NCBI GenBank assembly: GCA_008690995.1
Contig: VRMN01000011.1
Span: forward strand, 1 to 64,000
From: Porphyridium purpureum
Lineage: Eukaryota; Rhodophyta; Bangiophyceae; Porphyridiales; Porphyridiaceae
Reading direction: 5' to 3'
DNA length: 64,000 nucleotides
Under the pieces are notes generated by a model. The model saw only the letters and a program-made list of their open reading frames with translations, did no database searches and was not told the DNA's origin. A program made the translations under genes and the position numbers. Positions within the stretch are counted from its first letter, which is position 1; each line of letters opens with the position of its first letter. Positions 9,178-19,599 of this stretch are shown in pieces.

Positions 9178-9893
9178 GTCGCCGCTCGATGCCGGCCCTC
9201 ATCACTGCCCAGTTGCACGCAACGTCAAGCTCCTCTGCCCTTCATGCTAAACGTCTCGTGCCCTTCCGCGGCCCACATCAGTCAAGTCCTCTTGATCAAA
9301 CTGCTCCACTCGGCTAAACCAGTTTAACGCTTATAACCATTAACCCGTTAACCCAATAAACCATGAAACCATTAAGAAAATGAAACCACGCAGGTTTGTT
9401 TCGAGGCTCGGGGCGCATGTTCGCAGCGCTGCGAGCGTGGGGAGCCAATTGCAAAAGGCACGTCAAGAGAGAGGAGCGCGCCGAATGCCGGAGCAGCATC
9501 GGGTGTGGCGGCGGCTCGTTGCGGAGCTTCTTACACAAGTAACGCTGACAGCCTGGCTCGAGCCTATGGTTGAAATTCTGTAAAGCGCGAAAACAATTCT
9601 TTCGGTCCGAGCAGGTCCAACCTTGGAAGGACTCCGCGCCCGCATCGCACGCGAGGGAGCGCGCAATATTGGTGCACGCAGCGGGTTCTCGGCTAGACTC
9701 TTGGAGACAGAAGAGCGCGCGCGGGAGGTTTGATCGATCACCTAGCAGCGTCGACAGCAAGTATTTCGCGCAACACGGACACGGACACGCAAAATTGCTA
9801 CACAGCCACTGAGGGACGAGCAAACAGTGTCGAGCGTACGCGCGCGGGTGGGACAAAGAACAGTGAACGGCGGGGAGAGCGAGCTAGACGGCA
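9178..9893. other. Divergent intergenic region with GTTAA-rich patch
   Basis: This lies between the leftward sulfotransferase-like gene and the rightward bL35 gene. A patch at about 9320-9380 is made of AACC/TTAACCC-like words (GTTAACGGGTTAATGG on the other strand). It resembles the GTTAACGGTTAG words at the start of the copia LTR at 19.3 kb, but I see no alignable copy. No gene is supported. Confidence 0.35.
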
Positions 9894-10457
9894 ATGCTGT
9901 GTTTGTTGTTGGTTCGCAGGAGGTGCGCGACGCTCGCTGCATCCACTGCACGACAAGCACTTGAACTGGTGAAGCAGAGGAGCGCGCGAAATGTGGAATC
10001 GATCGGCCCGAGATGGAGAGCGGCCCCCGGACGAGACGGGAGCGCGTTTGCGACAGGAGGATGCCGAGGACTGATCACAGTGTTGAGGAGTGAGCGGCAA
10101 CCAGGGAGATCGATGGGTTTGCAGCAGTGCTTGATGACAAGCTTGACCGCGGCGACGCCGGTGCAGCGCGTGTTCGTGCGATCAGTCGGGATAGGGAGAA
10201 AGGGCAAGTGGAAGACGCACACGGGGTGCAAGGATCGCTTTGATGTGCTCCCGAGCATGCTAGTGCGCACGCGGGGGAGATCCTATACGGCGCATAAGAT
10301 GTCCAAAAAGTCACGGCGGAGGCGGCAGCGGCTCCGTCAGCCGCTCATTCTGAATCGGCTGCAGTCGAATAAGATCCTAGCTCTTCTTGGCAGGAAGTCC
10401 GCAAAACGATACAAGGTGAAGGATGGGCCCGGGACCACCAAGAAGGCCCGGACATAA
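9894..10457 (+). CDS. Ribosomal protein bL35, organellar (probably mitochondrial) precursor
   Basis: The last 80 residues match bL35: KWKTHTGCKDRF, then a basic GRSYTAHKMSKKSRRRRQRLRQP, then LNRLQSNKILALLG. bL35 is a small basic protein of the bacterial-type large subunit that sits among the 23S-like rRNA domains. Bacterial bL35 is about 65 residues. Here it follows a 100-residue N-terminal extension rich in Arg and Ser with almost no acidic residues, which reads as a targeting sequence. Red algal plastid genomes usually encode their own rpl35, so a nuclear copy with this extension is more likely mitochondrial (inference). The stop is 30 bases from the stop of the convergent nucleoporin gene. 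Confidence 0.85.
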   Translation: MLCLLLVRRRCATLAASTARQALELVKQRSARNVESIGPRWRAAPGRDGSAFATGGCRGLITVLRSERQPGRSMGLQQCLMTSLTAATPVQRVFVRSVGIGRKGKWKTHTGCKDRFDVLPSMLVRTRGRSYTAHKMSKKSRRRRQRLRQPLILNRLQSNKILALLGRKSAKRYKVKDGPGTTKKART

Positions 10458-10487
10458 GTAGAAATTTTGGATTACAGATCTTCCCTT

Positions 10488-13400
10488 TCAAAGCTGCTCG
10501 AATACAAATCGTCTGAACTCGGCGCTGCCGATAAAGCTGCTGCTGCGGTACATTCCCGCATTGAAAAGCGGTGAGCTGATGAGATGCCGGTGAATTGTTA
10601 TCAGTCGCTTTCGCATTTCATCACGCACGCTTCTGGGAGGCGGCGAATCCTCGCGAATCGCGGCATGCACAGAGGACGCCACGAGGTACGCCGCGCATTC
10701 CGCAATATCACGTACAACGCGAGCCTTTTCCCGCGAACACATGCTTGTCCGCTGGAGGTTTAACTCATGCACAGCATACAGCAATATGGCGACCAACAAG
10801 CCTATCGTTGGTGCACCAGACAAGCTCAATGAGTTTGTGTCAAAAAATGTGGATCCACCAGAGCGAGAAATCGCATTTCCCGCAGAGGTCATGGTGTCAC
10901 CAACACTGCCGACGCGTAGACGCCGCAGGGTAACCAGCGCGTTTCGCAGGCAACGAAGCGTACTCAGCGACAGGAATTCTCCGAATGATTGTTGCGGCTC
11001 GGAAAGCTCCTCATCGTCGTCAAGGCTGGCTTCCAGGTTGCCATCTCCGATACTCGATCCATTGTGACCAGTTGTGGGTGTTGACTTAGAGGCCAGCGAA
11101 GCCGGCGTCGGCGGCATGGCGGGTGACGGCGGAACAAGCGCACGTCTCAGCGCTGACTGTGGCGTCCTAAACTCGGAAGTTCTTTCCGACCGCACCAACA
11201 GCGTTTCACCAGCATTCCCCAAACGTGCATTTGCCGATACCCCAAACTTTGGCGCTACCACGGACGCCGGCAGCGGGCTTGCCTGCTGGGCAAAGCGGTT
11301 CGCGCTTGCGCCATCCCTGTATCCTGTACTCCTGGTCCCATCCGCAAAGTCTACATCCGACGCCGCCTCAAGCCCAGCTTCATCCTGCAATGCGCTTTGA
11401 ATTTCTAGAGCGGATACTGGGCGGACCCATCTTTCTAGCGGCTCCGCGCGCAGCAAGCGATACGTCTGGTACACCAAACCAACCATGCACGAGCCAATAC
11501 GATCAAAAACGCCTGCACTCTCCGTCAGATTGACATTGTTGGTCATGCGCCTTAACTTCGCGCCGGTCTCATTAGTACCAAAGCACGAAACAAGTGCCCA
11601 GCAAAACGCACTAGCGTGCTCCGCGTTTTGAATCTGAGCTAAGGTCAGCGCTCGCAGAGAGAACTGTGGCTGAAGAATAAACACGTCCGTGCAGTCGCAA
11701 AGCGTCGTACCCATACGAAAGCATGATTCTGCTACACCATGGGAGAGTCTATGTATGTTTCCTTCCCCCACACTCAACAAAGCATCTGTTGTAATGCGCA
11801 AGTACATCCACCAAATGTCCAGCCAAATACTTCGCTCCATAGTGTCGGCATCGTAAACACCGCCACCTTGTGCAAGCTTTGGAAACACTAGCACACAGTC
11901 GCCAGTTCTTGACAAAAAATCGAGTACCAGGTGCAGGCCTGCGCGTCGACCAACCGTGTTACTCTCAGCATCTCCAGCAAACAGACGTTCAAGACATCCG
12001 AGAGCGCTCAATAGCAATTTTCTGCTTTCATCTTCTTCATTACACGTAAACACCGTTTTGTCCGCCTTCGTCATGAGCCTGACAACGTGCAGCATCACAT
12101 CCGCAGTCAGCGCCACCGTCGCGGCCAAATTGCGCGTTCGGTCAGCTTCCTGCTTTTCTATTTCACTCTGAGCTTTCAAGTCAACCTCGCTACCGGAAAC
12201 GTGTCCAGAGTTGGTCCCAAGCAAAGAAAGAACAGATAAGATGTCTAATGCGCGCGCTCGAATAGCATCGTGCTGATCCATCTGGCCGCGATGTCCAACC
12301 ATTGAAACATTTTCGTCCATGTACCTGCCTTCAAGCTCATGTATGGTTGCAAATAAGGCAAGGGACACAGCGTGGCGTGCTTCAGTGTCAATAGCGCCAC
12401 GATTCACCAGGGCACCGATAAGCACGACCAGCTTCTCCAACGTAGATAATTCAGGCCGTCCCACGGCTGAGTCAATCGCGCCCACGCGGCGTCGCTCCGA
12501 CATCCAGCGACAAAGTTCGGTTGTCGTCCGGCTCGCTTGTCGGAGAGGCACCGAAAGCTGACTAGCAGACCGAGGAAAACGCGCATCAGCGCCGATGATG
12601 TTGTCATCAACATCACGACTACTCATCAAAAGTAAATGAGCTAGTTCAAGCCACTCATTGAGTGCATTAGAAGCGTGTACTATATGCTCGATACCGCCGG
12701 AAAACTCACTCACCAGATGGATGCAACGAAGTGCCATGATCCGTAGCCAAGCACTGGTTGGGGACGCACACTTTGTCGCGGCCGGGGCACCACTGTCCCC
12801 CAGCGAAAATGCAGGCACTTCTATGGCTAAACGGCTAGGAAGAGCCGGGCGAGGAGGGGAACAGTCAAGTCGAACCATTAAGCCTCGCTTCAAACCGCCT
12901 TCTTTCGGGTCAAAGCAGGCCATGGCCGTGACGAACACGCGGAACATCGTAGAGCATGAAGCGAAGGACTGCAAACGAATTCGAAAGAACATGGGACCGA
13001 GCATCAACGGAAGCGGCAAGCCATTCGTGCCCTCCCTCACTCCGCTGCCATGCTTCCTTTTCCCTTCCACAGTCATGAGACGGCGTATGTGAACAAGCGT
13101 GCGACGATCACAAAACAGAAATGGCCTACTTGCAAAGAAAGACTGCAGATCCGACTCGCCCGCTGCGAGATCAAGCGGAGCAGAGACTTCTGCACCAACA
13201 GTGTCGTTTCTGTCACTGCCCGAAAGAAAAATTTCGACAGTGCTTCGAAGCTGTGAGTCGGCTTCGAGGAGCCCTAGTACGCTACCGCCACGCTCAATGT
13301 CTTCGATCTCATCAACTAAGCCTCTCTGAAAGGCATCTTTCAGCTTGAGTTCCGAGGCCAGCGATTCGGCGAGGAAATCAAGTAAATGGCGCCAAGATCC

Positions 13401-16400
13401 CGCCGCGGAAGGTTCACTAGCTTCCAACCACTTGCAAATGCGGCGCCACGCACTCCTCGCGTCCGAAGCATTAGGCTCCTGAGTTGATGAAGTCAGAGCT
13501 TCTGAAGAATTCACATAGAAACTACCAGCAGCCACGCAATCGCAAAGCAAGAACATGACATCATGCGCAAGCTCGGCGACGAGAAGCGCAGGCTCGTTCA
13601 AGTCCAAGGAATCTGCGTGTAAAGTGGCAGGAGAAGATGAACCAGCAACGTGGCACGCGAACGAACTCAGTATCTCCAAGGCGCGTGCTAGCAAAGCACG
13701 CACACCGCATGCATCCCACAAGCCGGACAGCCAAATGGGACCGAGGCGGTCCCATACGCTGCGGACCAAGGTCATGATGCCTCCTAATTCCGCTAGCAAC
13801 CGAGCTACGCGCCTGTGGGCCCGCACTAGCTCTTCTTGATTCATCGTTTCAAAAGCACTCACGATGACGTTAGCCCGCACAAATACGGCCTTGAGAATCG
13901 AGCCGTCGTACATCTCTTCTACTTTTAAGCCGTGCTGGGGTTCCACATGCGTCCCCATCACCTGAAGAAGCTTGGGATGGATGAGCGCACGCATAATCGC
14001 ACTCTGATCTGTGGCCACAGACGCATCCAAGAACTCCAACAAGGGTGCCGACTCGCACCTCTCTGAATCATTTTCTAAGACCAATATAAGCCCTCTTGTC
14101 ATTTGTTCCATCATGAAGTCTTCCTGCGAATGCGGAGAGATCGAAATAAGCATCATCGAGTTCACGCTATCGCCAACACCATACGAACTTTGGCCAGGAC
14201 CGATCGCAATTTCACTCCCAAAGGCAAAAATTTTGCAAAGCAAGGTTAAGCATTCGGCACTCGCACTTCGCAGGAACTGCAAATCATCATGCTCAGCTCC
14301 CGCAGCATGCTGTGTTTTCACGGCCAGAAAGCCACGCCCGAGGCCTGCGCACATCTGAGCCAGCACGGGGCAGACCACAGAGCTTTGCTGCAAGTACGAC
14401 AGAGCGACATTCGCACGTTGCTGAGATATGGTGCCAAAGACAAGCCCCGTATAAATCCATCTCAAGGCGTTTCGCCAGAACCGTAGCAGGGCAAACAGGC
14501 AACCAACAAAGGACAACGATGGCAATGAAACCAGAATACCACCACCGGTGTGAAATGCGTGCAAAGTATGATGTAAGCACAATGCGAGCACGTGCGAGTG
14601 GTCTAAAACCGAACTGTAGCTTCGGAAGCCATCCAGTAGCTCGAATGCTACGTGCGGAACGTCCCATATATTCTGCGGTGGACTCTGCCCTGAAGAATGG
14701 AAACCAGTCGCAAAGGTGCCACGCAAGCCGTGCTGTTGCTGCTTAAAATGAAGATTGTCGAGCAATCGAAGCCACCATGGCAAAGCACTACCCAGAGTAA
14801 ATGTCAACGTACCTCGCACGATCGGATCCGCATGAGCACTTTCATTATCGGATTTGTTTGCAAAGGAATCGCGCACCATATCTTTGTACGAACGCACCAT
14901 GGATAGCAAGAGCGTGACTTGGTGTAGTGTGTTGTCTTTCCAACCTCGGGCGAGCAAGTCTGGCAATACGTGATCACGCCACGTTAAGTCGGAACCGAAA
15001 ATACGACGAAGAATACGCTCTTTCCGAAGGCGGCTGCCGAGGTCAAACAGTTTGTTCAACGCAGCAAACAGCTTTTCCAAGATGAGAGGTATACCCAGTG
15101 ATTCAGACTCGGATTCACGCACCGCCAGTGTACTAACGATTAGGCGAAGAATGAGCTCGTCGTCAACGTCACATACAAAGCCAGAAGTTGACTGTTGACT
15201 GGAGGCAATCTCGTGAGCCACACGCGCAACCAGGTCAAGCGACGCCACCACCCACGACGGATCAACGCTGGCATGGTTAAAGCCTGTCGCAATGAGTGAC
15301 GACACAACGTTATCCCACTCGTGAAGGATCGCGAGCACAATCATCCACCCATTCCACACACTATGCCAAATAATCAGGTCGACATCCCCAGCTGCGGCCG
15401 CCATACCCGCCGAGCCGCGCATGATCCACACGTCCTTCTCGTTTGCTGTTGCGCCCGGTACGATTCCGGTGCTAAAGACTCGATATGTTTGCTTTAACAG
15501 CACGCGCTGCTGAACTTCTGATTCACACAGCCCTCCCAACAAATTCACCGCCTCTCTGAAGTTAATGTCGGACTCCATGGCGCCTGCAAAGGCCGGCTCA
15601 TCCTCAGGCACGGCGGAATCAAGAAAGATATCTGGCGGACTTGGTGCCACTGTGGTGAGCGTCGTCAGACCGGTGCGAAGAAGTTCCTGCGCGACTTGAG
15701 CAGTCAAGGAATCCGCCGCAATGCCTGCAAGCAACTTGAGTAAAGGCAAAGCGTTGTGCGGAAATACAAGAATACCATACCGCAGAAGAGCATTGAGCCC
15801 ACGCATTCGCATGCTGAGACGCGTCTCCCTGCTCCACATCAGCTGACACGCCGCTGCGTCCACCTTCATGACCTGACCCACGACTGAGCAGAAAACGGGC
15901 AACCGAACGAGTCGTGCGCCTCGAAACAGGTCTAGCAGCGGGTGCGTGTCTGCAAACAAGCACACCAAACCTGCAAATGCCGCACACACCTCACGCGAAC
16001 AAGAAACCGCAAGGAAGAGCCCACCCAACTGCGACAGGTGATTTAGACTCCTATCCAGCCACTCGAAGACATTGCACTCGTCAATGGCGATTTCCAGATA
16101 TCTTTGCGCACGGCTGATGGTATCTTTTGTACCAGCAGGCAGCACTATGGCGCAAGCTCTCAGATAAGATGCCCACGCGAGCAAAAGTGAACCAAACAGG
16201 CCGCTTTTTTGCGGGCCGCTTTCTTGCTCGTGCTCATCCAGCAAAGAGTTGATTTGCGCAATGTGCTCTTCCTCAAAGACGCTGAGCCGTAACTGCTGCT
16301 GCATCTCCGGCGTCAGAAGAGTAGAGTCGCTTGAGATGGTGCTTTGATCTGGTTCCTCCGTCAGATCGGACCGTGATGCCAAATCCGCGGCGCTCACCAA

Positions 16401-17333
16401 TTGGTCGAGATTCATGGCGTTGATCAGACATGCGGCCACCACCAGATCAAAAACAAGACCAAATGCACTGCCATCTGGTTCTGCCGACGAGTGCATGGCA
16501 GTCTGGTCGTACGTAAGCGCTGCACGCATAAATGAGACCAGGTCATTTCCTGAACATTCGCTGCTGCGCAATAGCTCGACAGCAAATTCAAAGAGAAACT
16601 GAGCGACACCGGTACGGGAAAGTCCACCGGGTCCAGCTGAACGCACCTCTGCAGCGGATTTTGACCACGAAACTGAGCGCAGCGCCTCCGAAGCGTCGGT
16701 TGCGATACGTTCATTTTTGGACAGAAACTGGCGACACGCGACAACCGCGGCACTGTTCGTTGACTCTTCCCTGGCCGTTGTGCAGATGAGTGCCAAGCAC
16801 TTGAATCCGAAAATAGTGTCCAGCTCTTGCCACTCGGCCAGCTTAAACATGGGCGCCAGCGCCGCCAATTCGTTCGTGTCCAAATGGTCGACCGTCTGAC
16901 GAAGGTGTCGATGGACCTTCCCGCGCAGCAAATCGAGCTGCGGGGCGTACGCGAAAGCTAAGAAATCAAACAGCAAGGTGGTTGCTTCCTGATATTTCAA
17001 GTTGAACGCGTTCGTAATCTCAACGACGTAAGCATGGACGCCAGGCGCCAGCGACTTTTGCTGATTCTGCTCCGGTGAGCCTCTTGATTCTCGGAAGTAG
17101 ATTCGAGCGGGAGGAGACTCACGGGCATGCTGATCTACATGATTCGATAGTGCGAGCACACTTTTCGCGACTAGATTACGCAACGCCAGCGTGTGATCCG
17201 CGAACAACTCGTCTAGTCGCTTTCCGCGCTCCGCATCTTCATCTTGATCCGCGCAAGCCACGACCCATTGCTGGATTTGCGCGTACAGTTCCGTGAAGCA
17301 TAACGGCGCTGGCTGTGGACTTGATGCGACCAT
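10488..17333 (-). CDS. NUP205: Nuclear pore inner-ring scaffold protein, NUP192/NUP205 family
   Basis: This single 2281-residue frame, about the usual family length (1700-2200), is almost entirely alpha-helical. Near residues 125-210 it has the family's N-terminal signature: LKYQEATTLLFDFLAFAYA, then an LRGKVHRHLRQTVDHLDTNELAALAP stretch and KLAEWQELDTIF. The rest is a superhelical repeat with leucine-rich helices, as in the Nup192 ring of the inner pore. It ends with SAEFRRFVFEQL. The protein bridges NUP93 and the channel nucleoporins. I assign it from overall length, helical content and the N-terminal block. NUP188, the paralogue, is the main alternative. The first ATG in frame is at 17333; an upstream GTG was rejected. 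It has no visible intron and is divergent from the SAE2-like gene, with 169 bases between starts. Confidence 0.82.
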   Translation of the reverse strand: MVASSPQPAPLCFTELYAQIQQWVVACADQDEDAERGKRLDELFADHTLALRNLVAKSVLALSNHVDQHARESPPARIYFRESRGSPEQNQQKSLAPGVHAYVVEITNAFNLKYQEATTLLFDFLAFAYAPQLDLLRGKVHRHLRQTVDHLDTNELAALAPMFKLAEWQELDTIFGFKCLALICTTAREESTNSAAVVACRQFLSKNERIATDASEALRSVSWSKSAAEVRSAGPGGLSRTGVAQFLFEFAVELLRSSECSGNDLVSFMRAALTYDQTAMHSSAEPDGSAFGLVFDLVVAACLINAMNLDQLVSAADLASRSDLTEEPDQSTISSDSTLLTPEMQQQLRLSVFEEEHIAQINSLLDEHEQESGPQKSGLFGSLLLAWASYLRACAIVLPAGTKDTISRAQRYLEIAIDECNVFEWLDRSLNHLSQLGGLFLAVSCSREVCAAFAGLVCLFADTHPLLDLFRGARLVRLPVFCSVVGQVMKVDAAACQLMWSRETRLSMRMRGLNALLRYGILVFPHNALPLLKLLAGIAADSLTAQVAQELLRTGLTTLTTVAPSPPDIFLDSAVPEDEPAFAGAMESDINFREAVNLLGGLCESEVQQRVLLKQTYRVFSTGIVPGATANEKDVWIMRGSAGMAAAAGDVDLIIWHSVWNGWMIVLAILHEWDNVVSSLIATGFNHASVDPSWVVASLDLVARVAHEIASSQQSTSGFVCDVDDELILRLIVSTLAVRESESESLGIPLILEKLFAALNKLFDLGSRLRKERILRRIFGSDLTWRDHVLPDLLARGWKDNTLHQVTLLLSMVRSYKDMVRDSFANKSDNESAHADPIVRGTLTFTLGSALPWWLRLLDNLHFKQQQHGLRGTFATGFHSSGQSPPQNIWDVPHVAFELLDGFRSYSSVLDHSHVLALCLHHTLHAFHTGGGILVSLPSLSFVGCLFALLRFWRNALRWIYTGLVFGTISQQRANVALSYLQQSSVVCPVLAQMCAGLGRGFLAVKTQHAAGAEHDDLQFLRSASAECLTLLCKIFAFGSEIAIGPGQSSYGVGDSVNSMMLISISPHSQEDFMMEQMTRGLILVLENDSERCESAPLLEFLDASVATDQSAIMRALIHPKLLQVMGTHVEPQHGLKVEEMYDGSILKAVFVRANVIVSAFETMNQEELVRAHRRVARLLAELGGIMTLVRSVWDRLGPIWLSGLWDACGVRALLARALEILSSFACHVAGSSSPATLHADSLDLNEPALLVAELAHDVMFLLCDCVAAGSFYVNSSEALTSSTQEPNASDARSAWRRICKWLEASEPSAAGSWRHLLDFLAESLASELKLKDAFQRGLVDEIEDIERGGSVLGLLEADSQLRSTVEIFLSGSDRNDTVGAEVSAPLDLAAGESDLQSFFASRPFLFCDRRTLVHIRRLMTVEGKRKHGSGVREGTNGLPLPLMLGPMFFRIRLQSFASCSTMFRVFVTAMACFDPKEGGLKRGLMVRLDCSPPRPALPSRLAIEVPAFSLGDSGAPAATKCASPTSAWLRIMALRCIHLVSEFSGGIEHIVHASNALNEWLELAHLLLMSSRDVDDNIIGADARFPRSASQLSVPLRQASRTTTELCRWMSERRRVGAIDSAVGRPELSTLEKLVVLIGALVNRGAIDTEARHAVSLALFATIHELEGRYMDENVSMVGHRGQMDQHDAIRARALDILSVLSLLGTNSGHVSGSEVDLKAQSEIEKQEADRTRNLAATVALTADVMLHVVRLMTKADKTVFTCNEEDESRKLLLSALGCLERLFAGDAESNTVGRRAGLHLVLDFLSRTGDCVLVFPKLAQGGGVYDADTMERSIWLDIWWMYLRITTDALLSVGEGNIHRLSHGVAESCFRMGTTLCDCTDVFILQPQFSLRALTLAQIQNAEHASAFCWALVSCFGTNETGAKLRRMTNNVNLTESAGVFDRIGSCMVGLVYQTYRLLRAEPLERWVRPVSALEIQSALQDEAGLEAASDVDFADGTRSTGYRDGASANRFAQQASPLPASVVAPKFGVSANARLGNAGETLLVRSERTSEFRTPQSALRRALVPPSPAMPPTPASLASKSTPTTGHNGSSIGDGNLEASLDDDEELSEPQQSFGEFLSLSTLRCLRNALVTLRRLRVGSVGDTMTSAGNAISRSGGSTFFDTNSLSLSGAPTIGLLVAILLYAVHELNLQRTSMCSREKARVVRDIAECAAYLVASSVHAAIREDSPPPRSVRDEMRKRLITIHRHLISSPLFNAGMYRSSSFIGSAEFRRFVFEQL

Positions 17334-17502
17334 CTTACCCCGTTCATCAACCTTGTGCTCCGCCCCGGTCTTGTTCCTCTCCTCCTGCTCCCAATTGTGT
17401 CTCAACTCGAGAACCTGTGGCGCATTCACGGGGAGAGGCCAAGTCGAAGCTAGAGAAAGAGAGACGGGGAGAGAGGGAAAGAGAGTGCGCGAGGACGCAG
17501 GA

Positions 17503-18921
17503 ATGATGGCAGCGAAAGCGCCGCGTGATGGAGATGCACTGGTCGGATTTTACGCACGAAAGATGATGGAACAAGCTTTGCAGGGCATGAGCCTGACAGA
17601 GGAATTCGCAAAGGTGCATGCGCGCATGGACGCGCTGGAGAGATTGTGCGCTCAGCAGCTCGTTCTGTTGGAGCAGTTTGTGCATGGGCAGGGCCAGAAG
17701 GCAGAGACTAGAACAGGGCGCGCGCTGGATGTTCAGGAAAAATGGCGTCAGGTAGATGGTAAATGGCTCGCAAAGTGTGGAATGAACGATCGCGTCCACC
17801 AGGCAGGGAATATGACGAACGCGAACGAGACAGAGGCCTTATGTGCGGTGCCAGAGGCCAGTTTGGTGGCGTCCGCTCGGACTCCAACAGGGAATTCACT
17901 GCGAGCGAGCAAGGAAGCACGAAACGAAAACTTGGTAGAAGAGCCCAAATCATCCGTTCGACCTGCAGCTCATCCGGACCGCGCGGCTGCTCCAATGTCG
18001 TTTGCAAGAGGTGCCGTGCGGGTACCGATGGATGAATTGGATGGTCATCCGGTTCGGCAAAAGTTGGAGTTTGACGGGATTGCTCGCTTGAATACCGGAT
18101 GTCCTGGAGACGATGCGATGCGGAACCGCGTGGCGGGCTGCACAACGATCGCCGCGGATGAGACGGTCATGCATGTGGACGCTCCGGCAGAATCGCCGTT
18201 GAGACTGACACCGGCAGACAGGCGGCCAGCAGTCAATCGAGATGAGCTTTTGTATACACAAAATTCCGACTGCTCAACAGAAGAACCGCCACCGTCCCTG
18301 CATCCCGAAGAGCAGCATGTGACAGGTGCGCCGGCAGTGGCGGCGCCAGCTGGACCCTTGCCAAGTAGAGATAGCGGGACCGGAACACATGGGTCTGCAG
18401 ATAAGCAGGCGGTCTTGCAGAGACCCAAGACTCCCACACTGCGGGAGCGTATTCGGATGAATGCGGCACCGCCCAAGCCGAGCTCGCGGGGAGAGACACA
18501 AGACGTCGAAGGATTCGACGGCGCTCCCTCAGCGCTGACGGGAGAGGCCGGCCTATCCACTGCGGCACCTGGAGCGGAGCCCATCTTCACGGGCCCGCGT
18601 AAAGCGGGCTACCGAGCCTCTCGAAGCCCTAATGCACGTACAGCAGCTGCAGACGGCGTGCGGCGCCTTGTCGGTGTACGCAAGGTGAACGTGCCCAAGC
18701 GCGGCAAGGAGGCGCGCGCCCAGCAGATTGGGGCGACATGCGACGAATGCCGGTACACGTACATTGCGCTTGCGCACGGCGACGTCAACAAGGCCGAGCG
18801 GATGATGCAGTCCTGCTCGCGGCATCGACACGACTACCTTCCGCCTCTCACGCCGCCACACTGGGCCGAAAACTCATTCCCAGAAACGCTCACTCAGCCT
18901 CCGCCTGGCACTCAAGACTAA
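17503..18921 (+). CDS. COM1: COM1/SAE2/CtIP-like DNA end resection factor
   Basis: The 472-residue protein has the two-part plan of the Sae2/CtIP family. A short N-terminal coiled coil (about residues 20-60, FAKVHARMDALERLCAQQL) gives oligomerisation. A long disordered middle rich in Pro, Ser, Thr and acidic residues follows. The conserved C-terminal block has CDECRYTYIAL at about residue 413 and CSRHRHDYLPPLTPPHW near 437-453, and ends with an FPET motif. In relatives this block binds DNA and activates MRE11-RAD50-NBS1 to trim double-strand breaks. The middle contains many SP/TP sites, which in relatives are CDK and ATM targets. The first ATG of an ATGATG pair at 17503 is used and is preceded by a GA-rich leader. 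Confidence 0.8.
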   Translation: MMAAKAPRDGDALVGFYARKMMEQALQGMSLTEEFAKVHARMDALERLCAQQLVLLEQFVHGQGQKAETRTGRALDVQEKWRQVDGKWLAKCGMNDRVHQAGNMTNANETEALCAVPEASLVASARTPTGNSLRASKEARNENLVEEPKSSVRPAAHPDRAAAPMSFARGAVRVPMDELDGHPVRQKLEFDGIARLNTGCPGDDAMRNRVAGCTTIAADETVMHVDAPAESPLRLTPADRRPAVNRDELLYTQNSDCSTEEPPPSLHPEEQHVTGAPAVAAPAGPLPSRDSGTGTHGSADKQAVLQRPKTPTLRERIRMNAAPPKPSSRGETQDVEGFDGAPSALTGEAGLSTAAPGAEPIFTGPRKAGYRASRSPNARTAAADGVRRLVGVRKVNVPKRGKEARAQQIGATCDECRYTYIALAHGDVNKAERMMQSCSRHRHDYLPPLTPPHWAENSFPETLTQPPPGTQD

Positions 18922-19279
18922 TTATACGCACGACGGCGACCCACCGCCGTTCATTCCGTTCTGTTCTGGAACTGTCGCTCCACCGATGAGAACCCGCCAA
19001 GCTCGAAAGCCTGGGTGGCACACGCATGAATACTAAACACACAGGATTTTCCCACGAGGCACTCCTCCTTTACCAAAGATAGCCGCATTCAGCACGCTCT
19101 GCGCGGAGCTTCATGCGCCAGTTGGCACAGGTGCCGACGCACCATTTCGTCCGGGGCCATTGTTGTGACTGCTGCGTGAGTGTGCCCGTGCTCAACCCTT
19201 GCATCCCACATTCCCGCCCCACCATTTATCGGTTTCAACTGAACCGCACAGCCGTGAACCGTTTCGCCGCGGCGACGCA
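18922..19279. other. Downstream flank of COM1-like gene, left flank of LTR element
   Basis: No gene is recognisable. The last five bases, ACGCA at 19275-19279, are the target site duplicated by the LTR element. Confidence 0.4.
19275..19279. repeat. Left target-site duplication ACGCA
   Basis: The five bases before the 5' LTR are repeated exactly at 25077-25081 after the 3' LTR, the usual footprint of copia integrase. Confidence 0.9.
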
Positions 19280-19586
19280 TGTTAAGATGTGTGGAGCATG
19301 GCGGTTAACGGTTAGTGGTTAGCTTTTAGTCGTTAAGCCGTTAAGCTGATCACTGATAAGGGACGTGACTTGAGAAGGGAAACTCTCGGCTGCGGTTGTT
19401 GGCCGGCGGTAGGTGCGTAGGAGAATGGGTCCGTTGGCTTATAAGTCGCGCGCGAAGCTCGGTGCTGAGCGCGAGCGCGGTGGGCTTCGGTAGGGAGTGC
19501 GAGTTGGAAAAGTTATACGTTTAGAACTTGATAAACTTGGTCGTTGGATTGGAGGTTGTCCATCAGCGGAGCGAGGTTTCCGAACA
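19280..19586 (+). repeat. 5' LTR of the copia element
   Basis: The LTR starts TGTTAAGATG and ends CCGAACA, so it has the TG...CA ends of LTRs. A TATAAG at about 19440-19445 could be the promoter TATA box. It begins with GTTAACGGTTAG-like words. Confidence 0.95.
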
Positions 19587-19599
19587 TAAACGTATTACC

